Below are positions 8,172 to 16,688 of a stretch of 52,582 nt of DNA, one piece after another. Every line of letters starts with the position of its first letter. Position 1 is the stretch's first letter. The notes beneath the pieces were generated by a model that saw nothing but the letters and a program-made list of their open reading frames with translations, did not search any database and was not told where the DNA came from. Both the position numbers and the translations under genes were made by a program. Source of the stretch: Cyanobacteriota bacterium erpe_2018_sw_21hr_WHONDRS-SW48-000092_B_bin.40 (GTDB taxonomy: Bacteria > Cyanobacteriota > Vampirovibrionia > Obscuribacterales > Obscuribacteraceae); the NCBI GenBank assembly GCA_030917395.1, contig JAUPUU010000036.1, positions 1 to 52,582 on the forward strand, written 5' to 3'.

Positions 8172-9466
8172 ATCTTGCTCTTGCGCTTCTCCACAAAATC
8201 GATAATTTTGGGCTGCATTTCTTCGAAAAACTTAGGGAAATTCTCGGGGAGATGATTGAAGACAGCGGCAACCTGCACTCCATCAGCAAGGTGACAAACA
8301 AAGCTGGCCGTGCCAAAAGTAAGAGCTCCGCTATGGGCCCACTGGCCAGTCTTGGGCGCGAAGTTCCAACCTTTAGCATAATATGCGCCAGATTTCTTTT
8401 TGGTTTTGACTGGCGCCACTTCTGGTGGTGCCAACATCAAATTTATGGTATCCGGAGTCAAGAGCTTACAGCTACTGCTGCTGCCATCAGCGGCGGCCAC
8501 AAACTTGACGAGATCTTCGGCTCTAGCTAACCAGCCGCCATGGGCATCCATTGCTTCTTGGGAAAAGCTTGAACCATACGAAGCGGCTACTTGCTCAGGT
8601 TCAGCGGCGTATACAGACCAGCCTTTGTCACCAATGCCTCTATCGTCATAGAAAACTTCAAGGGGCGACATCTCCACCAGGCGGGTGTGGCCAAGAGCCA
8701 TGGCATCAGCACCGGCAGGCTTTAGAACATTCTTTTTGACATAAATCTCGTAGTCTTCACCACTGACCTTTTCAATTATGCGGCCAAGCATGTTATAGCC
8801 AAAATTGGAATATTCATACTTAGTCGCAGGATCGCGATCAAGCGGTTTGGTTAAGCGATAGCGAACAATCGCCTGGGGAGAAGCCGGCTGCGGCAAACTA
8901 TACTTTTGAGCAGCGAGGCGCAAATATTCAAACTGGGGATCGCCTTTCTCATTAGAAAAGCCAGAAGTGTGCTCAAGCAGATGCCGCACGGTAATGGTCT
9001 GCAACTTGGGATCAAAAGGCTCACCGGCAGCAGGTTTGTAATCTTTCAGTATGTCGAGAGCTTTATCTTCTACGGTCAATTTACCTTGCTGCACCAGAGT
9101 CATGATCGCCACTGCGGTAATTGGCTTAGAAGAACTGGCAATGCGAAACAGCGAATCACAGGTGGTATCAACTTTATGCTCTTTGTCGGCAAAGCCAAAA
9201 GCCTTAGAATAAACGAGCTTGCCATTCTTAGACACAGCCAGCTGCCCGGCATAAATGTCATTTGCCCTCATCACCTTGAGCATAAGGTCATCGAGCTTAT
9301 CGAGCTTGCTCGAATCAAGCCCAGTACGGCTTGTCACCGGCAGGCTTACTTTCTCGTTCTTTTTGGCCGCGAAAGCCGCTTGACTTGGGTCTTGAGTAAA
9401 AATCGGGCTAAGTAAAACGCTGGCGCAAAAAAAGCTCGTCATTACTTTGATGGGAGAAGTTTTCAT
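8168..9466 (-). CDS. Exported serine hydrolase, class C beta-lactamase/PBP-like
   Basis: From the ATG at 9466 the protein has 432 residues with a signal peptide (hydrophobic SFFCASVLL, cleavage near QAAFA). The beta-lactamase-superfamily triad is complete: S111-S-S-K114, Y219-S-N221 and H378-S-G380, with RHLLEHTSGFSNE between. Such enzymes act as D-amino peptidases, esterases or PBP-like enzymes in the envelope; antibiotic resistance should not be assumed. The frame is open 20 codons further upstream, but 9466 is preferred: its ATG overlaps the TGA of the preceding mutM gene as ATGA and has AGGAAG eight bases upstream, indicating translational coupling. Confidence 0.88.
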   Translation of the reverse strand: MKTSPIKVMTSFFCASVLLSPIFTQDPSQAAFAAKKNEKVSLPVTSRTGLDSSKLDKLDDLMLKVMRANDIYAGQLAVSKNGKLVYSKAFGFADKEHKVDTTCDSLFRIASSSKPITAVAIMTLVQQGKLTVEDKALDILKDYKPAAGEPFDPKLQTITVRHLLEHTSGFSNEKGDPQFEYLRLAAQKYSLPQPASPQAIVRYRLTKPLDRDPATKYEYSNFGYNMLGRIIEKVSGEDYEIYVKKNVLKPAGADAMALGHTRLVEMSPLEVFYDDRGIGDKGWSVYAAEPEQVAASYGSSFSQEAMDAHGGWLARAEDLVKFVAAADGSSSSCKLLTPDTINLMLAPPEVAPVKTKKKSGAYYAKGWNFAPKTGQWAHSGALTFGTASFVCHLADGVQVAAVFNHLPENFPKFFEEMQPKIIDFVEKRKSKI

Positions 9467-10428
9467 TTTTTTGGCTTCCTTATAGGTCTGCTTATTTTTC
9501 TCTTGAGCGGCTGACATTGAATACAAAAATGACTGGAACGACCATTGAGTTTGATCCGCTCAATTAAGCTGGAACACTGGCGACAGGGCTCACCTTCTCG
9601 CCCATAAACCCAGGCCAAATTTTGATAATTACCGTTAACACCACTACTATCGGTATAGTCACGCAAAGTAGAACCACCAGACTCGATAGCACGACTGAGC
9701 ACTAACTGCACATTCTCAACCAGCCTATTCAGCTGTTCATCTGAGACTTTGCCAGCGGCGATGGTGGGATGAATACCAGAGAGAAACAACGACTCATCAG
9801 CATAGATATTGCCGACACCAGCGAGTATGTGCTGATCTAATAACGCTGTTTTCACTGCTTGATTTTTGCCTTTGAAGGCACTGGACAAATGAGCGCTAGT
9901 CAATGACTCAAGAGGTTCCACACCCAATTGCACCAGGCTGGGAATAACATCTTCAAATGTCTTTCCTTTAGGTTTAAACCAGAGTCGACCGAAGACGCGC
10001 ATATCTTCGAAATGCAACTCCCGACCGCTAGCAAGCATAATGCGCACCCGCAGAAACTGTGGCGCTCTTATTGTTTTTGCCGTTCTTTCCGACTTAGTAG
10101 AGGTAGTAGCCGCTTTAGTAGCAGCCTTAGCTGCTCTAGCTGTCTTAGAAGCTTTAGCACCACTCTCGCTAGCTTCGCGCACGATGAGCCGCCCCGACAT
10201 ACGCAGGTGACAAGCCAAGCCGGCGCCACGATCAAGTTCAATTAAAAGATACTTGCCACGGCGCAAAACCTGACCAAATTTATGACCGGGAAGAGCAGAG
10301 ATAAAGGCATCAACATCAGGAAACGCAATAGAAGCGTCGCGCAAAACCTCAACAGCCACAATAGCATCGCCTGCTAAGGCCAATTGCAAACCTCGTTTTA
10401 CTGTCTCAACTTCGGGTAATTCTGGCAT
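9463..10428 (-). CDS. mutM: Formamidopyrimidine-DNA glycosylase (Fpg/MutM)
   Basis: The DNA repair enzyme that removes 8-oxoguanine and nicks the abasic site. It begins with the family hallmark MPELPEVETV (catalytic P2 and E3), has the beta-turn lysine K59 in RRGKY, a helix-two-turn-helix segment with the NIYADESLF motif, and a C-terminal zinc finger with CRQC and CIQC pairs. At 321 residues it is longer than the usual 270-290. The excess is a Lys/Ala/Thr-rich insertion at about residues 86-122, in the region after LRMSGRLIV. It is the middle gene of a probable antiporter-mutM-serine hydrolase transcript, 25 bp after the antiporter. Confidence 0.96.
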   Translation of the reverse strand: MPELPEVETVKRGLQLALAGDAIVAVEVLRDASIAFPDVDAFISALPGHKFGQVLRRGKYLLIELDRGAGLACHLRMSGRLIVREASESGAKASKTARAAKAATKAATTSTKSERTAKTIRAPQFLRVRIMLASGRELHFEDMRVFGRLWFKPKGKTFEDVIPSLVQLGVEPLESLTSAHLSSAFKGKNQAVKTALLDQHILAGVGNIYADESLFLSGIHPTIAAGKVSDEQLNRLVENVQLVLSRAIESGGSTLRDYTDSSGVNGNYQNLAWVYGREGEPCRQCSSLIERIKLNGRSSHFCIQCQPLKRKISRPIRKPKK

Positions 10429-10453
10429 TTAGTGGCTCAATCAGTAATTATTC

Positions 10454-11530
10454 CTAGCCCGGAGCAAAGAAGAAGGCCGCACCTAAAATGGCGTATACGG
10501 CCAGAAGTTGAACACCTTCCAGCCAATTACATTCACCATCAGTAGCCACGAACGAAAGAATGATTACAGAAACCACGATTGAAAGTATCTCTACTTCTGA
10601 GAAGCACAGGTCCATGGGCCGGCCGATAACATGACCAGTAAAAACAATCACCGGCGCTACAAAGAGAGCGATTTGAGCCCCTGAGCCCAAAGCAATATTG
10701 ATAGCCAGATCCATTTTATTTTTGGCCGCCATCAAAATGGCTGTGCTGTGCTCAGCGGCGTTACCTACAATAGCCACCAAAATCACGCCGATGAAAATAT
10801 GATTCAAACCAAGAGTGACAGCGGCTTCTTCCACGGCATGAACGAGATATTCACTAAGTATGGCCACGCCCACAGTCGACATCAGAAGCACAATTATGGC
10901 GGTGCGAACACTCCAACCGCCCACTCCGAGGTCTTCACCCTTGTCATCATCAGATGCCTGATAGAGCTGTTTGTGGGTCTTGAGAGCAAAAACCAGACTC
11001 AATATATAGGTAATGAATTGCACACCAGCAATCCAGAGTGCCAAGTTATAGTCGCCGTGGCCAACGTGATGCTTGTTTGCTAACTGACAGACCGCTGGCA
11101 CGGTCAAACTAATGGCCGCTAGCGCCAGCAAAGTGGCCGATGTAGAAGCTGCAGTGCGATTGAAATACTGTGTGCGGTATTTGATGCCACCGGCCAGGAT
11201 GGCGCCCCCTAGGACCAGTAAGACGTTGCCAATAATCGAGCCGGTAATCGAAGCTTCAACTACATCGATTAAGCCCGCGCGCAGAGCCGATATGGCAATG
11301 ATCAATTCGCAAGCATTACCAAAGGTAGCATTGAGTAAAGCGCCAGCTCCCGAGCCGACCCGGTCAGCCAGGACCTCTGTGGCCTTTCCCATAATGCCGG
11401 CCAGAGGAACAATGCCAAGGCAGGCCGTGAAGAAAATGATGTAAGCCGGCCAGTGCAAATAAGCACCAATAATCGGCAAAGGAATGAAAATTAGAAAGAT
11501 GTTGAGAATGTTCTCAAAGGAGAATTTCAT
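10454..11530 (-). CDS. Ca2+/H+ antiporter, CAX family
   Basis: A protein of 358 residues with about eleven hydrophobic segments. Both alpha-repeat signatures of the Ca2+:cation antiporter superfamily are visible: LLNATFGNACELIIAISAL near residue 65 and VGNAAEHSTAILMAAKNKMD in the second half, each with the ion-binding Glu. A short acidic, hydrophilic loop (about residues 190-205, SDDDKGEDLG) separates the halves, as in bacterial CAX/ChaA proteins. It exports Ca2+ (possibly Na+ or K+) in exchange for protons. It is the first gene of the minus-strand group with mutM, divergent from gdhA. Confidence 0.92.
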   Translation of the reverse strand: MKFSFENILNIFLIFIPLPIIGAYLHWPAYIIFFTACLGIVPLAGIMGKATEVLADRVGSGAGALLNATFGNACELIIAISALRAGLIDVVEASITGSIIGNVLLVLGGAILAGGIKYRTQYFNRTAASTSATLLALAAISLTVPAVCQLANKHHVGHGDYNLALWIAGVQFITYILSLVFALKTHKQLYQASDDDKGEDLGVGGWSVRTAIIVLLMSTVGVAILSEYLVHAVEEAAVTLGLNHIFIGVILVAIVGNAAEHSTAILMAAKNKMDLAINIALGSGAQIALFVAPVIVFTGHVIGRPMDLCFSEVEILSIVVSVIILSFVATDGECNWLEGVQLLAVYAILGAAFFFAPG

Positions 11531-11814
11531 CGATTATTTTACCGGCACCATATTTAATACCAACTAGACTATTGTGGTTTTAAGCCTTGTCTCAGTCTTA
11601 CCCGAAATTGCCCGATCTACATCAAGGCAAACAAAAATTGCACATCCCTACACTATATGAATGCTGGATGTTTAAAGACAAGTGTCCAAATAATTCTGTC
11701 AGCAAATTGTACTGAGAAAAAATTAAGTGGTCTTGCCCCCCCCAAATTGACCATATCGTTTCGATATCGGAGTTAACATATTGCAACGACAGACGACTGT
11801 CGACTGGAATTGCC
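11531..11814. other. Divergent intergenic region, antiporter/gdhA
   Basis: It holds a run of eight C (11736-11743) and, ten bases later, the inverted repeat ATATCG-TTT-CGATAT (11753-11767), a possible operator. No convincing gene is present. Confidence 0.4.
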
Positions 11815-11842
11815 TTGACCAATTCGCGGGAAATGCTGTAAA
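11815..11842 (+). promoter_or_regulatory. Candidate sigma-70 promoter of gdhA
   Basis: TTGACC (11815-11820), a 16-nt spacer and TGTAAA (11837-11842) give a reasonable -35/-10 pair. The leader would be about 60 nt, ending in the AGGGGG Shine-Dalgarno at 11894-11899. Confidence 0.45.
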
Positions 11843-11907
11843 GCCCCCAAGAACGCCAAGCCTTCCAGAGAAAGTCTATAAGGTTCAACACTCAGGGGGT
11901 AGCAGTG

Positions 11908-13191
11908 ATGGTAGCGGTCAAGTCGGCGAAAGTGCCGACAATGGAATGCGAAACCGAACACTTTTTGATGGCCCAAAGACAACTCGACGAAATCGCCGAG
12001 GAAATGGGTCTAGACAGAGAGCTTCACGAGCGCTTGCGTTACCCCAAAAGAGCGCTGATTGTGACTGTGCCGGTGCGCATGGATGACGGAACAGTTAAGT
12101 CATTCACTGGCTACCGCGTTCACCACGACGTCACCCTTGGACCAGCCAAAGGGGGCATCCGCTTCCATCCCGAGGTAAATCTGGGCGAAGTTTCATGCTT
12201 AGCCATGCTTATGACCTGGAAATGCGCCCTAATGGGCCTTCCGTATGGTGGAGCCAAAGGCGGTATTCGCTGCGAACCATGGAAGCTTTCAATCGGTGAA
12301 AACGAGCGACTAACCAGGCGCTACACCTCCGAAATCATTAATCTGATTGGTCCAGACAAGGACATCCCTGCTCCTGACATGTACACAAATGAGCAGACCA
12401 TGGCCTGGATTATGGATACCTATAGCATCAACGTCGGTCATACCGTGCCTTCAGTGGTAACCGGTAAACCGGTTTCCATTGGCGGCTCTTTCGGCCGTAC
12501 AGAGGCCACTGGTCGCGGTGTAGCTTATTGTGCCAGACGGGCTGTGAGCCACTACGGCATCAAAGGCGATTCACCCACTGTAGTTGTTCAAGGTTTCGGC
12601 AACGTAGGCTCTATTGCAGCCAAACTGCTGCACCAAGCTGGCTACAAAATTGTTGGTGTTTCCGACGTCCATGGCGGCATCTACAATCCTAAGGGTATCG
12701 ATATTCCAAGATTGTTTGCTTATCTGTCAGAAATGGGCAAGGTGGAAGGTTTCACTGGCTCAACTCCAGTAAGCAACAAAGATCTGCTTGAACTTCCTTG
12801 CGATTTGCTCATTCCAGCAGCCTTGGGTGGCCAAATCACTGAAGAAAACGCCAACAAACTCAACTGCAAAATTGTAGTTGAAGGCGCTAACGGACCGACT
12901 ACCCCTGAAGCTGACTTGATGCTTCATGAGCGCGGCATTATTGTCATTCCTGACATTCTTGCCAACGCTGGCGGCGTCACGGTTAGCTACTTTGAATGGG
13001 TACAAGGCATGATGCACTTGTTCTGGAGCGAAGACGAAGTCAATCAACGTCTAGAACAGATCATGGGCAGAGCTTGCGATCAAGTTTTGGAACTAGCAAC
13101 CAAGAGCAAATTGAGTGTAAGAATGGCAGCTTTGCGTATCGGAGTTTCACGAATTGCCGAGGCGAAGCGGTTGCGCGGACTTTATCCATAA
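11908..13191 (+). CDS. gdhA: Glutamate dehydrogenase (Glu/Leu/Phe/Val dehydrogenase family)
   Basis: It interconverts glutamate and 2-oxoglutarate plus ammonium, joining nitrogen and carbon metabolism. At 427 residues it is typical of hexameric GDH. Visible motifs: substrate-binding GPAKGGIRFHP, the catalytic-lysine segment GLPYGGAKGGI, PAPDMYTNE, the GGSFGRTEATGRGV linker, and the Rossmann motif VVQGFGNVGS with an Asp (VSDVHG) at the end of the next strand, which favours NAD+. The C-terminal ILANAGGVTVSYFEWVQ is also standard. GTG at 11905 is a possible start, but ATG at 11908 is better spaced from the AGGGGG Shine-Dalgarno. A clear intrinsic terminator follows, so it is probably monocistronic. 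Confidence 0.96.
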   Translation: MVAVKSAKVPTMECETEHFLMAQRQLDEIAEEMGLDRELHERLRYPKRALIVTVPVRMDDGTVKSFTGYRVHHDVTLGPAKGGIRFHPEVNLGEVSCLAMLMTWKCALMGLPYGGAKGGIRCEPWKLSIGENERLTRRYTSEIINLIGPDKDIPAPDMYTNEQTMAWIMDTYSINVGHTVPSVVTGKPVSIGGSFGRTEATGRGVAYCARRAVSHYGIKGDSPTVVVQGFGNVGSIAAKLLHQAGYKIVGVSDVHGGIYNPKGIDIPRLFAYLSEMGKVEGFTGSTPVSNKDLLELPCDLLIPAALGGQITEENANKLNCKIVVEGANGPTTPEADLMLHERGIIVIPDILANAGGVTVSYFEWVQGMMHLFWSEDEVNQRLEQIMGRACDQVLELATKSKLSVRMAALRIGVSRIAEAKRLRGLYP

Positions 13192-13213
13192 AGCTAAGCC
13201 ACTTGCGACTGAT

Positions 13214-13252
13214 AAAGGCACTGGTCATAATAAGGCCAGTGCCTCTTTTTTT
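13214..13252 (+). terminator. gdhA: Intrinsic terminator of gdhA
   Basis: AGGCACTGG (13216-13224) pairs with CCAGTGCCT (13236-13244); two more pairs, one a wobble, extend it to a small AT-rich loop. It is followed by C and seven T. Both stem and U-tract are strong. Confidence 0.9.
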
Positions 13253-13312
13253 CTTGTTTTCTGATTTAGTAAGAGCAATATGTGGCACAGATAAGATAAG
13301 AGGCCTATCGAT

Positions 13313-14974
13313 TTGGCCGTTTATAAGTCTATTGGTAATCACATGTTCTCATCGCGTTCTCAGGCCGGGAAACAAAATACACCAGCACCGCGAAATTTTC
13401 GCCTGCCTAAGCAATCGGTTGTACCTAACTACACCGATATTCAGTTCTTGGCACAAGAAGCTAACAAGCAACAAGGTAGGCAGGTTGAGCTGCCCTTTTC
13501 TGTAACTGAGGGTTCGCAAGAATTTGTCGTAACAGTGAAAGTAGATCCCGGCATCTCTTTAGATCCGATCTGGACTTTAACAGCCGTCACGTCCCAAGGG
13601 CACCAACAAATTTTCGCTCATCCAGAGCCAGATTTGAGCATGGTTACCAATCTTGTGATGAGCGGCTGTGGCTGCGACCTATTTGCCGATAACCTGGCCA
13701 CAGAACAAATGATGGGCCGCGATACTTTATCTAATCTCAACCCCATTGGCACGCAGTCACAAGAAGTTCCGGCAGTGGCAAGCGCCAACCAGAGCCACTC
13801 TCAAGAAAACGAAGTGGTTTTTGATGCGCCTAAGCCAGGAGTTAAGGCCACTCTTGAAGGCGACCTGACAAAGATGCAAGCGCCTAACTTATTGCAGTCC
13901 TTAGCCATGGCAAAAATGACCGGGCGCTTAGATGTAAAAGACAAGCAAGAATCAGCCCGCGTTTATTTCATAGACGGTGCAGCCGTTCACGCCGAGATGA
14001 AAGAAGCTGTGGGCGACACTGTGCTGATCGAGCTAGTCACCTGGACTGCCGGAGAGTTCAGATTTTGGCCTGACGAAAAGAGTGCACACAACACTATCAA
14101 AAGAAGACTAGACGCCATGCTTATGGAGGGCGTGACACTTCTTGACCAGAGCCAATACCTAGATTCAGCTGGCCTCAAGCTTGAATCTTGCCTGGTCAAA
14201 CGCAATGCCATTATTTCAGAGCAAGAATTTACCGCTCGACTGCAAAAAGGCGCACCAATAGCGCTACAACCACAAATAGATTTCTATGAACTGATCGACA
14301 ACCATAGTCAATTCTTTGATATTTTGGCTAAGCGCCCCATGCGCAAACCAGAGTATGTGCCAATTCTCTTCAATTTAATTAGTTGTGGCCTAGTACAGGT
14401 AACCGATCAACAGGCACGTTCGGCCGGTCGAGGCCTCGGTATTGACGAAGGCACACTGCAAAGCGTCAATAAATCTCTTATTCGACAAGAAACCGATATT
14501 CTCACTTATCCTGCATTTCTCTACTTCCTGCAGCAAGAGTATCTGCGCTACGAGTATTTCAACTTCCCCTTCTCGCTAGTTGTCTTTAGTCTTGGTCACA
14601 GAAAGGGCGGAGCGACAGGACCAGTTGAAGCATTGCAAACGCTGGCAGTAAAAAGAGCGATGCAGCGCATCAGCCTGGTCAAGCGTCCTATCGATATGCT
14701 CGGACACTACGAAACTTTCGACTTCGGTTTGATTCTGCCAAACTCCAATGCCAAAGCGGCAGGAGCGCTAGCTCACCGCATTGTTGATGTCTTGAGAGAA
14801 GCCCCTCTTACAGCTGATATGGACCCTAAAGGAATGGTGTTCGCCTTCGGTGTAGCCGGTGTTCCTGAAGATAGCCAAGAACTCGACAAACTACTCAGCT
14901 CAGCCAAAGGCGCTCGAGACATGTCGAAGACTACCCAACGTATTGTTCTTGCCCGCGATGTCTCAAACAGCTAA
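13313..14974 (+). CDS. PATAN/DUF4388 protein with degenerate GGDEF-like C-terminal domain
   Basis: A protein of 553 residues starting at TTG, with AAGAGG nine bases upstream; the later ATG at 13343 lacks a Shine-Dalgarno. Residues about 175-290 match the DUF4388/PATAN module known from cyanobacterial PatA-type regulators (LEGDLTKMQAPNLLQSLAMA, GRLDVK, YFIDGAAVHAE, GEFRFWPDE). The last 150 residues have the fold pattern of a diguanylate cyclase domain, with FPFSLVVFSLG, DMLGHYETFDFGLILP and FGVAGVPED, but HYETFDF replaces R-x-GGDEF, so it cannot make c-di-GMP by the usual chemistry and may be a protein- or ligand-binding module. The role is unknown; a signalling adaptor is the best guess. Confidence 0.8.
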   Translation: MAVYKSIGNHMFSSRSQAGKQNTPAPRNFRLPKQSVVPNYTDIQFLAQEANKQQGRQVELPFSVTEGSQEFVVTVKVDPGISLDPIWTLTAVTSQGHQQIFAHPEPDLSMVTNLVMSGCGCDLFADNLATEQMMGRDTLSNLNPIGTQSQEVPAVASANQSHSQENEVVFDAPKPGVKATLEGDLTKMQAPNLLQSLAMAKMTGRLDVKDKQESARVYFIDGAAVHAEMKEAVGDTVLIELVTWTAGEFRFWPDEKSAHNTIKRRLDAMLMEGVTLLDQSQYLDSAGLKLESCLVKRNAIISEQEFTARLQKGAPIALQPQIDFYELIDNHSQFFDILAKRPMRKPEYVPILFNLISCGLVQVTDQQARSAGRGLGIDEGTLQSVNKSLIRQETDILTYPAFLYFLQQEYLRYEYFNFPFSLVVFSLGHRKGGATGPVEALQTLAVKRAMQRISLVKRPIDMLGHYETFDFGLILPNSNAKAAGALAHRIVDVLREAPLTADMDPKGMVFAFGVAGVPEDSQELDKLLSSAKGARDMSKTTQRIVLARDVSNS

Positions 14975-15034
14975 GTCAGACTCAGGGCAATCTTAAGCAC
15001 GTAACAAAGTTAGATTAGATCTGGGGCGAATCGC

Positions 15035-15063
15035 TTGACATCAGGTTATGCTCCGCTAATATA
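15035..15063 (+). promoter_or_regulatory. Candidate promoter of the RHS-like/macro-domain pair
   Basis: A perfect TTGACA (15035-15040) is followed after 16 nt by TAATAT (15057-15062), or after 17 nt by AATATA. The downstream gene starts at 15138 with AGGTG eight bases before its ATG. Confidence 0.6.
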
Positions 15064-15094
15064 GAGTTCTCGCTCGTCTTTAGCGGGTCTTTCT
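15053..15094 (+). terminator. Hairpin with T-rich tail overlapping the promoter
   Basis: CCGCTAA (15053-15059) pairs with TTAGCGG (15080-15086) across a 20-nt loop, followed by a T-rich stretch through about 15100. It probably terminates the upstream PATAN gene, because a transcript from the 15035 promoter would begin inside the loop. The long loop makes it a weaker call. Confidence 0.45.
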
Positions 15095-15137
15095 TTTTTT
15101 ACATAGCAACTAGTAGAAACTTCTGGCAGGTGACTGA

Positions 15138-16088
15138 ATGCGGCACTTCGGTGATTCCGCACAACCTAATAGCAATGGCTTGGCCGCCGCAGACACACAG
15201 CAGACAGCTGTGGCAAAGAGCGAGGCCGGTGGCAATCTTGCGCGTTTCATTCATGACCAGTTTAGCCCAGCTAATCGCTATGACCTCACCGCCCCATCAC
15301 CTTACGAAGCAGCCAATTCTAAAAATGGCACAGCCAGTGAAATGAGCAGTGCCCTCGGCAATGCTTTAAGCAATGGTTGGGGAGCGGGAGAGAGAGCTCG
15401 GCAAAAGAACCAAGAAGCCAAAGATGCAGCCGTACTACCAGCTCTATCTTTTAGCCCAGGTCAGCGCCCAGAGCAGCTTCCGGCGCAATGGGCCGCCAAC
15501 GACAAATACAGTAACGAGCAGAAATTTGTCATACCAAACCTGGGCAATACCTTTAATACCTTTAGCCCGGCGCCGGACAAAAATGCTTTTCTAAATGCTG
15601 CCAGCGCACAAAATAAAGAAGCATTCGCTGCAACAGTTATTGAAGATTTTCGCAGCCCATTTGAGAGCATGCGTTCACAACTAGCGATAAGCGACCAGAC
15701 AAAAGAAGTAAAAATAGCAGCGCGCGATGTCGCATTTGAAGCAGCGAACTGCTACCAGACGATTCAGATCAATCCGCAAGAAGGTTCAACAAAAACAATT
15801 ACAACTCTAAGTGATTTGTCTTCTTCACGAATACATATCAAATCACAAGACGGCTCATCCACAACTTATACTGACCGGCTTGGACGACCAATTAGCGAAA
15901 GCCGCTACGACGTCAGCGGCAAACTAATTAGTGAAACCACATCTCAATTCGACAATGGTGCCAATGCCGCCATCCCTTCAAAAAAAGTAATTAGAACAGC
16001 CAATGAAACAACCGAAATCATCTTGGACAGTAGAGGTCTTGTGCTAGCAAAGACTACCTTGCCTTATTCTGACTTGAATAATGCCTGA
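15138..16088 (+). CDS. Hypothetical protein with RHS/YD-like C-terminal segment
   Basis: I do not recognise the family. It has 316 residues, no signal peptide, and a Gln/Asn/Ala/Ser-rich N-terminal half of low complexity. The last 90 residues have the alternating Gly/Asp-turn and beta-strand character of RHS or YD repeats (SQDGSSTTYTDRLGRPISES, RYDVSGKLISETTSQFDNG, LDSRGLVLAKTTL). A good Shine-Dalgarno (AGGTG) precedes the ATG. Its last eight bases overlap the start of the macro-domain gene (ATGCCTGA), so the two are almost certainly translated from one message. A toxin-like or surface role would be speculation. Confidence 0.7.
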   Translation: MRHFGDSAQPNSNGLAAADTQQTAVAKSEAGGNLARFIHDQFSPANRYDLTAPSPYEAANSKNGTASEMSSALGNALSNGWGAGERARQKNQEAKDAAVLPALSFSPGQRPEQLPAQWAANDKYSNEQKFVIPNLGNTFNTFSPAPDKNAFLNAASAQNKEAFAATVIEDFRSPFESMRSQLAISDQTKEVKIAARDVAFEAANCYQTIQINPQEGSTKTITTLSDLSSSRIHIKSQDGSSTTYTDRLGRPISESRYDVSGKLISETTSQFDNGANAAIPSKKVIRTANETTEIILDSRGLVLAKTTLPYSDLNNA

Positions 16089-16641
16089 GGATTTCAGTAC
16101 AGCAATTAATGGCATTACTATTTCTCTGCACCAGGGCGACATCACCCGAGAAAATACCGAGGCCATAGTCAATGCGGCCAACTCATCTCTTATGGGCGGA
16201 GGTGGCGTCGACGGAGCGATTCACCGGGCAGCTGGGCCAGCACTTCTAGAAGAGTGCAAACAAATCAAAGCGATACAAGGTCCTTGCTCACCTGGCAATG
16301 CTGTCATTACCAGCGGTGGCAGACTAGAAGCACAATATGTTATTCATACAGTGGGTCCGATCTGGCGTGGTGGAGTCACCAACGAGAACCAAATTCTCAG
16401 CAATGCTTATAAGAACTCGCTCCAACTTGCCGTTGAAAATCAAATTACCTCCATAGCCTTTCCCTCAATCAGCACTGGTGCTTACGGCTACCCACTAGAT
16501 GAAGCCGCTGCAGTAGCCATGGCCACGGTAAAAGACTTTATCATTCAAATAGATCAAGGCGCTGAATTAAAACAAGTGCGCTTTGTCTTGTTTGACGCCT
16601 TTACTTATCAAGCCTACAGAGAAGCACTAGTCAAGCTCTAG
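16081..16641 (+). CDS. Macro-domain protein (ADP-ribose / O-acetyl-ADP-ribose hydrolase-like)
   Basis: A stand-alone macro domain of 186 residues. The ADP-ribose-binding elements are intact: AIVNAANSSLMGGGGVDGAI with the catalytic-type Asn and Asp, GNAVITSGGRL, YVIHTVGPIW, and the loop SIAFPSISTGAYGYPLDEAA. This matches the YmdB/MacroD-type group, which removes ADP-ribose from proteins or hydrolyses O-acetyl-ADP-ribose. The 8-bp overlap with the RHS-like gene suggests a functional link. Macro domains can also reverse ADP-ribosylation of DNA in DarT/DarG systems, but no DarT-like gene is seen here. It converges on the 1388-residue protein gene 47 bp away, with repeated CTCTAG/TCTAG words between them. 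Confidence 0.93.
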   Translation: MPEDFSTAINGITISLHQGDITRENTEAIVNAANSSLMGGGGVDGAIHRAAGPALLEECKQIKAIQGPCSPGNAVITSGGRLEAQYVIHTVGPIWRGGVTNENQILSNAYKNSLQLAVENQITSIAFPSISTGAYGYPLDEAAAVAMATVKDFIIQIDQGAELKQVRFVLFDAFTYQAYREALVKL

Positions 16642-16688
16642 CCAAGCTCTAGTCAAAATCTAGTGTAATTAGACAAAAGACAATCTAG

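Noticed and set aside
8906..9415. Plus-strand ORF of 169 codons
   Set aside because: Antisense to the serine hydrolase, whose three catalytic motifs are all in the minus frame.
8168..9466. True class C beta-lactamase conferring resistance
   Set aside because: The triad is shared by the whole esterase/PBP/D-peptidase superfamily; nothing in the sequence or neighbours points to antibiotic resistance.
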